A stretch of 8,761 nucleotides of DNA from contig JAFGPH010000476.1 in NCBI GenBank assembly GCA_016926135.1, forward strand, positions 1 through 8,761, in the 5' to 3' direction. The stretch comes from Deltaproteobacteria bacterium (lineage in GTDB: Bacteria; Desulfobacterota; DSM-4660; Desulfatiglandales; HGW-15). Both the position numbers and the translations under genes were made by a program. A model generated the notes under the pieces. The model did no database searches and was not told where the DNA came from. It worked only from the letters and a program-made list of their open reading frames with translations. This document shows, one piece after another, positions 1 through 5,645 of this stretch (the stretch's first letter is position 1; every line of letters starts with the position of its first letter).

Positions 1-18
1 CCGCAGACACACGCAGAC
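1..18. repeat. Left inverted copy of the CGCAGAC-type repeat
   Basis: This stretch reads CCGCAGACACACGCAGAC. Its reverse complement matches positions 528-545 at 17 of 18 bases, so the two copies form an inverted pair around the GxxExxY gene. It lies at the window edge and may continue to the left, where a third unit could exist as it does on the right side. Confidence 0.75.
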
Positions 19-19
19 A

Positions 20-44
20 ATGACCGGCCGACATGGCCGGTCAT
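20..44 (-). terminator. Perfect hairpin right after the GxxExxY stop
   Basis: A 10-bp perfect stem (20-29 with 35-44) closes a 5-nt loop (30-34). On the minus strand it begins within the TAA stop codon at 44-46 that closes the frame-corrected GxxExxY gene. No T-run follows, so it is a terminator-like or mRNA-stabilising hairpin rather than a canonical intrinsic terminator. Its exact placement at the stop supports the corrected reading frame. Confidence 0.5.
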
Positions 45-429
45 TAGCCATCCTGCCCTTCGGGCAGGTCAAGTACCATCCCCTTGATCTGGCGGGATCA
101 TGCTTGAAATTCACCAGAAGGCCGACCTTCAATCCTGTTGCCTTCAGGGAGTTCAACAATTGCGCTTCATGGGATTTACCTATGCTCTCCACAGTCTTAA
201 TCTCGATAACAATCCTTCCTTCAACCAAAATGTCGGCGAAATACTCTCCGACCATCTCTTCCTTGTAATAGACCTTGAGGGGAACTTGGCTTTCCGCCTT
301 TAATCCACGCTTTTCCATTTCAGTCAACAAGGCATTTTCATATACCTTTTCCAGAAACCCCGGTCCAAGTACCTTATTCACCTCAAAAACAGCGCCATTG
401 ATTGCGTAAGTCAGTTCCTTAATATCCAA
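44..429 (-). pseudogene. GxxExxY family protein, 3'-end frameshift
   Basis: This is a member of the GxxExxY family, small proteins with a PD-(D/E)XK nuclease-like fold and no firmly established role. Read from a TTG codon at 429, the protein starts MDIKELTYAINGAVFEV and carries the naming motif GFLEKVY at residues 24-30. The nuclease-like D66 and E76-I-K78 follow, then HEAQLLNSLK (87-96) and GLLVNF (103-108). The purine stretch GAAAGAGAGAGAG upstream is a plausible ribosome binding site, and no in-frame ATG exists at the expected position. In the original frame the ORF continues past Arg114 without a stop to position 1 and gives an unfamiliar tail. Restoring one base at about 87-88 gives IKGMVLDLPEGQDG and then TAA at 44-46, for a total of 128 residues, normal for the family. 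I infer a one-base deletion. The putative active-site residues are upstream and intact, so some function could remain. A sequencing error is also possible. Confidence 0.7.
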
Positions 430-443
430 AACGACTCTCTCTC

Positions 444-463
444 TTTCCGCCGGGAGGCGGAAA
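444..463. other. 8-bp hairpin just upstream of the GxxExxY gene
   Basis: TTTCCGCC (444-451) pairs with GGCGGAAA (456-463) around a 4-nt loop. It lies 14 bp upstream of the TTG start at 429 and borders the purine-rich candidate ribosome binding site, so in the minus-strand transcript it would lie in the 5' leader. Its function is unknown. Confidence 0.55.
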
Positions 464-470
464 ACGGTCC

Positions 471-499
471 TTTTGCCGGGGAAGGTCGCCCCGGCAAAA
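471..499. terminator. 11-bp hairpin with A/T-flanked ends
   Basis: TTTTGCCGGGG (471-481) pairs perfectly with CCCCGGCAAAA (489-499) around a 7-nt loop. A GC-rich stem with A on one arm and T on the other is typical of bidirectional terminators. It could back up the terminator at 496-516 downstream of proA and would shield the GxxExxY gene from read-through. Confidence 0.5.
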
Positions 500-516
500 A
501 ACCCGGCTAAACCGGG
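496..516 (-). terminator. Rho-independent terminator downstream of proA
   Basis: On the minus strand the order is CCCGG (516-512), a 5-nt loop TTTAG, CCGGG (506-502), then six T residues (501-496). This is a compact intrinsic terminator 61 bp past the proA stop. It lies inside the repeat-bounded interval, so it may belong to the GxxExxY cassette rather than to proA itself. Confidence 0.65.
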
Positions 517-517
517 A

Positions 518-547
518 GTCTGCGTCCGTCTGCGTGGGTCTGCGGTT
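518..547. repeat. Right repeat cluster: three 10-bp GTCTGCG units
   Basis: Three tandem 10-bp units begin GTCTGCG, at 518-527, 528-537 and 538-547, and differ in their last three bases. The block lies 30 bp beyond the proA stop and is the inverted partner of 1-18. From memory, similar CGCAGA-rich repeats often accompany GxxExxY genes; that association is recalled, not computed here. Confidence 0.75.
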
Positions 548-577
548 ACTTACGCCTTTTCCCCACGGGGCATTTGC

Positions 578-1876
578 CTAGACGGAAAAGGGCTTGTCGA
601 GGGGACGATGGGTGAAATTTCGGGTGCCGTCGGCATACCCGGCCACGGTCTGACCCGATCCCTTGAGCTTCCACTTGTAGATGACCAAGCCCTCCAGGCC
701 CACGGGACCACGTGCGTGGATCTTGCTGGTACTGATCCCGACTTCGGCGCCCAGGCCGTACCGAAAGCCGTCGCTGAAACGGGTGCTGCAGTTCCAGAAC
801 ACGTTTCCTGAGTCCACCAGGTCCATGAACCGGGCCGCGGTTTCCGCGTTGCCGGTCACAATGGCGTCCGTGTGACCCGAACCGTAGGCATTGATATGGT
901 CTATCGCCTCTTCCGAGCCGGCAACGATCCGGATGGACAGGATGAGATCCAGGTATTCGGTGCGCCAGTCCTCCTCCACTGCAGGTTTCACATCAATGAT
1001 GGCGGCCGTTCGAGAACAGCCCCGCAGTTCCACATTTCGCGCAGCGAGGGCTTCCTGGATCCGGGGAAGAAAGGATGGCGCAATCGATTGGTGAACCAGC
1101 AGGGTCTCCGCCGCATTGCAGACCGCCACGTACTGGCACTTGGCATCCACTACGATGTCCCTGGCCATGTCCGGATCCGCATCGACGTCCACGTACACGT
1201 GGCAGATCCCGTCCGCATGCCCCAGCACGGGGATGTTGGAATGGTCCATGATATACTTGACGAAGGCATTGGATCCCCTGGGGATAAGCAGATCGATGTC
1301 CTCATCCATCTTGAGCAGCTCGTCGACCTCGGAGCGCGTCTCGATCAGTTGGAGCCACCCGGCAGGGATTCCCGCACCCTCGCTCGCAGCAACGATAACC
1401 TCCGCCAGGGCACGGTTGGTTCGGGCCGCCTCGCTGCCTCCCTTCAAGAGAACGGCGTTGCCGCTCTTGAGGCACAGGGTCGAGATCTGGACCAGGGCGT
1501 CCGGTCGGGATTCAAAGACCACGCCGATCACGCCGATAGGGCAGCTCACCTGGTAGAGGTCCAGGCCGTCGTCCAGTTCACGGGCGCTGAGGGTTGCGCC
1601 CACCGGATCGGGAAGGCGGATCAGGCTCTCGATCCCTTCGATGACCTCTGCGAGCTTTCTGTCGTCCAGTTTCAGTCGTTTGAGCAGAGGCTCCGGCAGG
1701 TGGTTTTCCAGGCTGATCGCCATGTCTTCTCCATTGGCCTCAAGGATGCCCTGCCTGTTCTCTGAAAAGGCATCGGCGATTGCCCTGAGTGCCCTGTTCT
1801 TCAGGCCCGCCTTCGTGGCGGCCAACGGAATGGAGGCCGCCTTTGCGGCCCTGGCTGCTGCGTGGATGTGTGTCAT
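578..1876 (-). CDS. proA: Glutamate-5-semialdehyde dehydrogenase (ProA)
   Basis: ProA (gamma-glutamyl phosphate reductase) catalyses the second step of proline synthesis: NADPH-dependent reduction of gamma-glutamyl phosphate to glutamate-5-semialdehyde in the cytosol. The 432-residue product has the aldehyde dehydrogenase superfamily layout. It shows VVFESRPDALVQ (119-130), the cofactor-domain segment GNAVLLKGGSEA (139-150), catalytic Cys253 in VCNAAETLLVH, and the ProA signature around residues 318-339 (AIDHINAYGSGHTDAI). It also has the conserved VFWNCSTRFSDG (359-370) and HARGPVGLEGL. I chose the ATG at 1876, which gives the usual start MTHIHAAARAAK and has GGGAGAAAGGGAG just upstream. An in-frame ATG at 1933 would add 19 residues without a comparable ribosome binding site. 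The C-terminal tail is slightly longer than in many homologues. No proB is adjacent; the upstream neighbour is the IclR gene, 208 bp away. Confidence 0.95.
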   Translation of the reverse strand: MTHIHAAARAAKAASIPLAATKAGLKNRALRAIADAFSENRQGILEANGEDMAISLENHLPEPLLKRLKLDDRKLAEVIEGIESLIRLPDPVGATLSARELDDGLDLYQVSCPIGVIGVVFESRPDALVQISTLCLKSGNAVLLKGGSEAARTNRALAEVIVAASEGAGIPAGWLQLIETRSEVDELLKMDEDIDLLIPRGSNAFVKYIMDHSNIPVLGHADGICHVYVDVDADPDMARDIVVDAKCQYVAVCNAAETLLVHQSIAPSFLPRIQEALAARNVELRGCSRTAAIIDVKPAVEEDWRTEYLDLILSIRIVAGSEEAIDHINAYGSGHTDAIVTGNAETAARFMDLVDSGNVFWNCSTRFSDGFRYGLGAEVGISTSKIHARGPVGLEGLVIYKWKLKGSGQTVAGYADGTRNFTHRPLDKPFSV

Positions 1877-1924
1877 CTTCTCTCCCTTTCTCCCAGAATG
1901 TGCGGCGGCAATCCGGTCTTTTGA

Positions 1925-1954
1925 CAGATACATGATTCAACCCGACCAAGTCAA
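1925..1954 (-). promoter_or_regulatory. Weak candidate sigma-70 promoter for proA
   Basis: On the minus strand TTGACT (1954-1949) and TATCTG (1930-1925) are separated by 18 bp, about 50 bp upstream of the chosen proA ATG. The -35 is good but the -10 is poor. If it is used, transcripts would begin downstream of the alternative ATG at 1933, which favours the ATG at 1876. Confidence 0.3.
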
Positions 1955-2084
1955 TCGGAAGTGGGAGAACGGAATCCGGGAGGGGAACGACATCACTGCC
2001 AGGGAGACGGCCTTTAAGCTTCGAGATTCGAATGGAGATTCCTGTTGTTCTTTGGGGATTTCGCGGTAGGACAAGGCAGGAACT

Positions 2085-2861
2085 TCAGTCGATGGAAAGG
2101 CGGCTCCGGACCTTTTCGGCAATCTGCTTTAAAAACCCGGCATGCTCTCCCCTCACATTCCCGTTGAACTGCCCTTTGATGCCTACGGCCCAGATGGCCG
2201 CCTGCAGGTCCGCCCTTCCGATCCTGAGCGGAACGGCAAATGCGCACATCCCTTCAATGTACTCTTCATTGTCGAATGCAATACCCTCATCCTTGACCCG
2301 CGAGACCTTCTCTCTGTACTGCCTGGGGTCCGTACAGGAAAGGGATGTGTACTTCTTGAGTTTTTCTTCAACCAGAATCCTGTCCACCTCCGGCCCGGGC
2401 AGCAGGGACAGCAGGGCCTGTCCCCCGGCGCCGGCAAGAAGGGGCAGGCTCATCCCCACCTCGGAATAGATCTTTATCTCAAAGGCGGTATCTACCTTAT
2501 CCACGATAATGGCCCTCCGACCGGACCGTATCCCCAGGAATGAGGAAAGCAACGTCTTCTCGTTGATTTCCCGGAGATAGGGGTGGACGACGCTTATCAT
2601 GCTCGATCCCCTGCCCGCAGCCTTGCCCAGGGTATAGAGCCGAACCCCGAATCGAAATCTGCGCTCGGGCCCGTATTCCAGGATATCCAGATCCGTAAGG
2701 GTGTACAGGAGGTTAAAAACCGTGCTCTTGTTCAGACCGAGAGCACCGCTCACGTCGCTTATCTTGAGGGCGCCCTTTGAACTGGCAAAGAGATCCAGCA
2801 CGGCAAAGCACTTGTCCACAGCCGGAACCCGCTTGAAATCGGGTCTTATATCATCCACCAT
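2085..2861 (-). CDS. IclR-family transcriptional regulator
   Basis: This is a cytosolic DNA-binding regulator of the IclR family: an N-terminal winged helix-turn-helix plus a C-terminal GAF-like ligand-binding domain. From the ATG at 2861 the product has 258 residues, typical for the family. Residues 11-28 (RVPAVDKCFAVLDLF...) form the first helix region and 33-60 the helix-turn-helix (ISDVSGALGLNKSTVFNLLYTL), followed by the wing YGPERRFRFGVRLYTLG. The effector domain shows the family pattern around 190-213 (KDEGIAFDNEEYIEGMCAFAVPL). AGAGGQALLSLLP (143-155) matches the conserved segment with the Gly/Ala-rich turn. The ATG at 2861 has AGGGAGG 12 nt upstream, a rather long spacing. An in-frame ATG at 2960 would add 33 Pro/Gly-rich residues that do not look like the family, but it lies close to the candidate promoter and cannot be excluded. 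The ligand and targets cannot be told from sequence; proA lies downstream in the same direction. Confidence 0.9.
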   Translation of the reverse strand: MVDDIRPDFKRVPAVDKCFAVLDLFASSKGALKISDVSGALGLNKSTVFNLLYTLTDLDILEYGPERRFRFGVRLYTLGKAAGRGSSMISVVHPYLREINEKTLLSSFLGIRSGRRAIIVDKVDTAFEIKIYSEVGMSLPLLAGAGGQALLSLLPGPEVDRILVEEKLKKYTSLSCTDPRQYREKVSRVKDEGIAFDNEEYIEGMCAFAVPLRIGRADLQAAIWAVGIKGQFNGNVRGEHAGFLKQIAEKVRSRLSID

Positions 2862-2970
2862 CTCGTAGATCGGCCTCCCTCTGAAGATCGGTACCCCTGC
2901 CCTGTTTGCCTCTGGCCTTTCGGGAATAACGCATATGCCCGGATTCCCGACGAAGGGCAATTTGCCCTAC

Positions 2971-2990
2971 ATATGTCAATATTGATATAT
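2971..2990. promoter_or_regulatory. 20-bp near-palindrome, candidate IclR operator
   Basis: The sequence is symmetric about 2980/2981, with a perfect 10-bp core TCAATATTGA (2976-2985) and only one mismatched pair in 20 bp. It overlaps the -10 of the candidate iclR-type promoter. IclR-family regulators commonly bind a palindrome upstream of their own gene, so autorepression is a reasonable inference. Confidence 0.5.
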
Positions 2991-3010
2991 AAACAGTCAG
3001 GACCTGTCAA
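2982..3010 (-). promoter_or_regulatory. Candidate sigma-70 promoter of the IclR gene
   Basis: On the minus strand a perfect TTGACA (3010-3005) is followed after 17 bp by TATCAA (2987-2982), which matches 4 of 6 bases of the -10 consensus in an AT-rich segment. The start of transcription would be near 2975, inside the palindrome at 2971-2990. Confidence 0.5.
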
Positions 3011-3115
3011 GCCCCTGGCAGCCATTGCCCTTCCTTTCCCCGGATCCCGTCTCGCGCCCCCCATTGCCGCCAAGGCGATCACTGTGAAAAAAGCGCGCCG
3101 GGCGATGCCGGGCCG

Positions 3116-3157
3116 AAAAAAAACGGCCGGTCAGGTCGTTGACCTGATACCCGGCCG
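3116..3157 (-). terminator. Strong intrinsic terminator of the exported-protein gene
   Basis: On the minus strand CGGCCGG (3157-3151) pairs with CCGGCCG (3130-3124) and TCAGGTC (3147-3141) pairs with GACCTGA (3137-3131). There is a 3-nt bulge on one arm and a 3-nt loop. Eight T residues follow (3123-3116). The hairpin begins 17 bp past the stop at 3175, a textbook intrinsic terminator. Confidence 0.9.
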
Positions 3158-3174
3158 ATGTGAGAGCCGTTTTT

Positions 3175-3951
3175 CTATTTAAGCAGCGCCTTTGAACTCG
3201 CCGGTTTTGTCCTTTGCTGTATATCGATATTGGTTTTATCGATCTCGCCGATTCTCGCCTCCGCGATGCCTTTGGCCAGGATAAGTGAAATCACTTTGAA
3301 ATCCCGGATGAATTCGGTTTCATCCTTCGCCAGGGACCTGGTCTGGCACTCCTCTGTGTGGAGGACCTTCCTCTTCTCGTCGAGGAACTCGCATGTGACG
3401 GCTGCCCGGCATGATTTGTAACTCTTGTTCTTCACACGAAAGGACCAGGAAAGGGTCGCGTACTGGTCGTCCTTGGGCTGATAGGAGTAAGTAAATTCGG
3501 TAACCTCCAGACCGGAACGGGAGGCGCTGGCCCTCTTGACCACCCCCATGACTCCTTTCGAGTCATCTTCGCCGGCCTCGCCCTGGGCCTTCAGGTACTT
3601 CTGGGAGGCCTCCACGGTCTTGTCGATATCCACCTTCTCCACGGGGATCGCCATCTTTCCGCCGTATTTCTTGTAGTAGAGCTTGTTGCCCTCGATCCAG
3701 GCATCCTGGCACTTGATTGTGGTCCCGTCCTTCAGGACGATCACATGGATGCCGGCGGCCCCGGCCTGTTGCGGCGCCGATGCGATTCCGACCAGCCACA
3801 GGGCCGCCCCCATACAGAGCACCGCAAACGCCGTCCGCAGTCCCGTCGTCGCGGCATCCCTTAGGGAATGGGACCGAGCCCTTTTAAAAGGCAAGAGCCC
3901 CCCGGTTGTCTGTTTGCAATGCATCCTCCCCGCTACAAACCGCGTCCGCAT
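3175..3951 (-). CDS. Exported protein of unknown function, FxLYD-like C-terminal part
   Basis: This is a 258-residue protein I cannot name. Residues 39-59 (LRTAFAVLCMGAALWLVGIAS) are a hydrophobic signal segment followed by small residues (AGAAG, 63-67) suitable for signal peptidase cleavage, so it is probably periplasmic. The positive region before it is unusually long, about 38 residues. Residues 69-110 (HVIVLKDGTTIKCQDAWIEG...YYKKYGGKMAIPVEKVDID) resemble a short beta-rich module found in secreted deltaproteobacterial proteins. Residues 150-222 (TYSYQPKDDQYATLSWSFRVKN ... CEFLDEKRKVLHTEE) have the look of an FxLYD/immunoglobulin-like beta domain, judged by pattern only. The start is decided by AAGGAGG at 3958-3964, which is 6 nt from this ATG; an in-frame TTG at 3957 directly abuts that site and cannot be the start. 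The gene has its own promoter and terminator and so forms a single-gene unit. Confidence 0.8.
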   Translation of the reverse strand: MRTRFVAGRMHCKQTTGGLLPFKRARSHSLRDAATTGLRTAFAVLCMGAALWLVGIASAPQQAGAAGIHVIVLKDGTTIKCQDAWIEGNKLYYKKYGGKMAIPVEKVDIDKTVEASQKYLKAQGEAGEDDSKGVMGVVKRASASRSGLEVTEFTYSYQPKDDQYATLSWSFRVKNKSYKSCRAAVTCEFLDEKRKVLHTEECQTRSLAKDETEFIRDFKVISLILAKGIAEARIGEIDKTNIDIQQRTKPASSKALLK

Positions 3952-3957
3952 AACCAA

Positions 3958-3964
3958 CCTCCTT
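3958..3964 (-). promoter_or_regulatory. Consensus ribosome binding site AAGGAGG
   Basis: A full AAGGAGG lies 6 nt upstream of the ATG at 3951. It fixes the start of the exported-protein gene and predicts efficient translation. Confidence 0.85.
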
Positions 3965-4051
3965 TTTCTGAGTATGGGCTTGGACCCCTACCCGGTCCTA
4001 TCGGTCGTCTTCGCGGCAGACTTGAGCGCCGCGGTTCACATAGGCGACCCC

Positions 4052-4080
4052 ATTATACGAACAGACAGAGGTATTGACAA
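4052..4080 (-). promoter_or_regulatory. Near-consensus sigma-70 promoter of the exported-protein gene
   Basis: On the minus strand TTGTCA (4080-4075) is separated by exactly 17 bp from a perfect TATAAT (4057-4052). Transcription should start near 4045, leaving a leader of roughly 93 nt before the ATG at 3951. Together with the consensus ribosome binding site this predicts strong, largely constitutive expression. Confidence 0.8.
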
Positions 4081-4229
4081 GGATGGAGATCCTGGCTGCG
4101 TGTTTGACGAAGCGTTGATGCAATCGAAAGAGAGGGACGGCATCCAACCCACATGTAGATAATGTTTTATATTCCAATCGGTTGCGGATTTGTAAGCCAA
4201 TAGAACGATCCAAAAGTCTCAAGATATCT

Positions 4230-4682
4230 TCAGTGCGAAAATCGATGTTCAACCGCTGCCGTGCTGTCAGCATCCGTGTAGGGGATGCGTTCTCCGCTTT
4301 TCCCGCTCACATAGGCCGGTTCCTTGTGCACGGCCCGGTAAATAGCCTGATCGCTCGGAAAGGCCCCTGCAATCCGTGAAAGGACCCTTTCCTCGTGATC
4401 GGTAAGGGGCTCGGCCTCGCCTTCATCGGCTTTCCTGATGAGGCCGGCCAGATCGGCGTAGTTGTTCAACTGAGGTCCATGGGGCAAGGCCGCATAGGTG
4501 GCGCCTGTCATGCCCTGCCCCGTCTCCCTGTAGGCGACCATATCGCCATACCAAAGGTATTTCGCCGCATAGATCATCTTGTCCAGGGGTGACTTGAGGA
4601 GCTTCTGTGCGTGTCCGTGTCTGATTTTCTTTGCGGTGGATTTATACCCCGTGGCACGCAACCATGTGGCCACCCCCAACAT
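4230..4682 (-). CDS. Panacea (SocA/DUF4065-like) domain protein, possibly truncated
   Basis: Panacea-domain proteins are often antitoxins or components of toxin-antitoxin and prophage loci. This 150-residue ORF carries the typical core: [20 protein letters not shown] (33-52), then [14 protein letters not shown] (57-70), an acidic charged linker (85-105) and [17 protein letters not shown] (119-135). These match the usual pattern of a helix ending in YADFLHY, then GxxYxxxxxGPVP, and a HEEPAW-like C-terminal motif. Family members frequently have an N-terminal helix-turn-helix; here only about 30 unremarkable residues precede the core. The ATG at 4682 lies 41 bp inside dppF, has no visible ribosome binding site, and a stop codon (4688-4686) closes the frame just upstream. 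It may be a remnant whose 5' part was lost when it joined the dppF 3' end, or it may be translated by coupling to dppF. No toxin gene is adjacent. Confidence 0.55.
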   Translation of the reverse strand: MLGVATWLRATGYKSTAKKIRHGHAQKLLKSPLDKMIYAAKYLWYGDMVAYRETGQGMTGATYAALPHGPQLNNYADLAGLIRKADEGEAEPLTDHEERVLSRIAGAFPSDQAIYRAVHKEPAYVSGKSGERIPYTDADSTAAVEHRFSH

Positions 4683-5601
4683 CGTTCAAAGACGGCTTCT
4701 CTTCCATGCAGGTCTCTTTCCGAAAGGCACAGCGGTTGTGAAAGACGCAGCCGGGAGGCGGGTTCAGAGGGCTGGGCACATCTCCCTCCAGGATGATTCT
4801 CTGTTTCCGCACGTCGGGATCCGGGACGGGAACGGCCGAAAGCAACGCTTTGGTATAAGGATGGAGTGGATTCCTGTAAAGCTCTTCATCGGTGGCAAGC
4901 TCGACGATACTGCCCAGGTACATTACCGCCACCCGATCGCTGATGTGCTCCACAATGCTCAAGTCATGGGCGATAAAAAGATAGGAGAGATTCATCTCTT
5001 CCTGAAGTTCCACAAGCAGGTTGATTACCTGGGCCTGTATGGAGACATCCAGGGCTGACACCGGCTCATCACAGACAATGGCCAGAGGATTAAGGGCCAG
5101 TGCGCGAGCGATGCCGATTCGCTGGCGCTGCCCCCCGGAAAACTCGTGGGGATACCGACTCATCTGTGCGGGATGAAGGCCCACCCTGTTGAGGAGATGG
5201 GACACCCGATCTCTGATCTCCCCCCTGGAACAGGCCATATGATTTCGTATCGGTTCCGCGATGATGTCTCCCACGCTCATTCGAGGATCGAGGGATAAGA
5301 AAGGATCCTGAAAAATAATCTGAAAGGAGACGCGCACCCTCCTGAGCTCTTCCCTTGTGAGGCGGAGAAGATCCTGACCGTTGAAGGTGATTTCACCGGA
5401 GGTGGGTTCGATAAGCCGAAGGATGGAGCGGCCCAGAGTTGTTTTTCCACAACCGCTCTCGCCCACAAGCCCAAGGGTTTCACCGCGGTCCAGGGTGAAG
5501 CTTACACCGTCTACCGCCATCACATTTCCAACGAGGCGGGGAAAAACCCCTTTCTTGATGGGAAAGTGCTTTTTCAGGTTTTGAACTTCCAAGAGGGCCA
5601 T
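4642..5601 (-). CDS. dppF: Peptide ABC transporter ATPase, DppF/OppF type
   Basis: One of the two cytoplasmic ATPases that power a Dpp/Opp-type importer of di- or oligopeptides or a related ligand. The 319-residue protein has a Walker [10 protein letters not shown] (47-55), Q-loop Gln98, signature FSGGQRQR (154-161), Walker B ending in D178-E179 and switch His212. The C-terminal oligopeptide/dipeptide extension starts at [15 protein letters not shown] (244-258) and ends in a four-cysteine set, C285, C291, C298 and C316. Such clusters are reported to bind a [4Fe-4S] centre in some OppD-type subunits. The [24 protein letters not shown] start and [19 protein letters not shown] are characteristic of the F subunit. 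It lies 44 bp after dppD; the ATG at 5601 lacks a clear ribosome binding site, which suggests coupling to upstream translation. The exact substrate cannot be told, so the symbol denotes the family. Confidence 0.92.
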   Translation of the reverse strand: MALLEVQNLKKHFPIKKGVFPRLVGNVMAVDGVSFTLDRGETLGLVGESGCGKTTLGRSILRLIEPTSGEITFNGQDLLRLTREELRRVRVSFQIIFQDPFLSLDPRMSVGDIIAEPIRNHMACSRGEIRDRVSHLLNRVGLHPAQMSRYPHEFSGGQRQRIGIARALALNPLAIVCDEPVSALDVSIQAQVINLLVELQEEMNLSYLFIAHDLSIVEHISDRVAVMYLGSIVELATDEELYRNPLHPYTKALLSAVPVPDPDVRKQRIILEGDVPSPLNPPPGCVFHNRCAFRKETCMEEKPSLNDVGGGHMVACHGV

Positions 5602-5645
5602 GATTATGCAGTTCGATTCAAGATGTAAACCCTATCATTCGGCAT

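Larger units (their letters stand above)
1..547. mobile_element. Candidate repeat-bounded GxxExxY cassette
   Basis: A single small gene (44-429, minus strand) and its hairpins sit between inverted copies of a GTCTGCG repeat (1-18 and 518-547). No transposase or integrase is present, so if the unit moves it would do so in trans or by recombination between repeats. No target-site duplication can be judged because the left end coincides with the window edge. Calling it a mobile cassette is inference from the layout: one gene, inverted ends, and its own hairpins on both sides. Confidence 0.4.
3952..4229. other. Intergenic region with promoter and leader
   Basis: This gap lies between the exported-protein gene and the Panacea ORF. 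It holds the promoter at 4052-4080, the ~93-nt leader and the ribosome binding site. From 4081 to 4229 I see no convincing gene, RNA or terminator; a 91-codon minus-strand reading frame (3998-4273) has no recognisable protein character. Confidence 0.6.

Noticed and set aside
518..547. Short tandem repeats as a possible CRISPR array
   Set aside because: Units are 10 bp with no spacers, so they do not have CRISPR geometry.
872..1765. 297-codon plus-strand open frame
   Set aside because: It lies entirely antisense to proA, which has all family motifs. The translation has no recognisable domain and reflects high-GC codon structure of the opposite strand.
2019..2040. TTCGA/TCGAA short inverted repeat between the IclR gene and proA
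   Set aside because: Only a 5-bp stem with no T-run; it is not distinguishable from chance.
3070..3116. Second terminator next to the one at 3116-3157
   Set aside because: The GCCGGGC units there are direct rather than inverted repeats and do not make a stem.
3949..3957. TTG at 3957 as the start of the exported-protein gene
   Set aside because: It directly touches the AAGGAGG ribosome binding site, leaving no spacing. The ATG at 3951 has a 6-nt gap.
4074..4102. Plus-strand TTGACA at 4074-4079 as a divergent promoter
   Set aside because: No -10-like sequence occurs at the right distance and no plus-strand gene follows.
3998..4273. 91-codon minus-strand frame
   Set aside because: It overlaps the end of the Panacea ORF and runs through the promoter at 4052-4080. 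No protein family character and no ribosome binding site.
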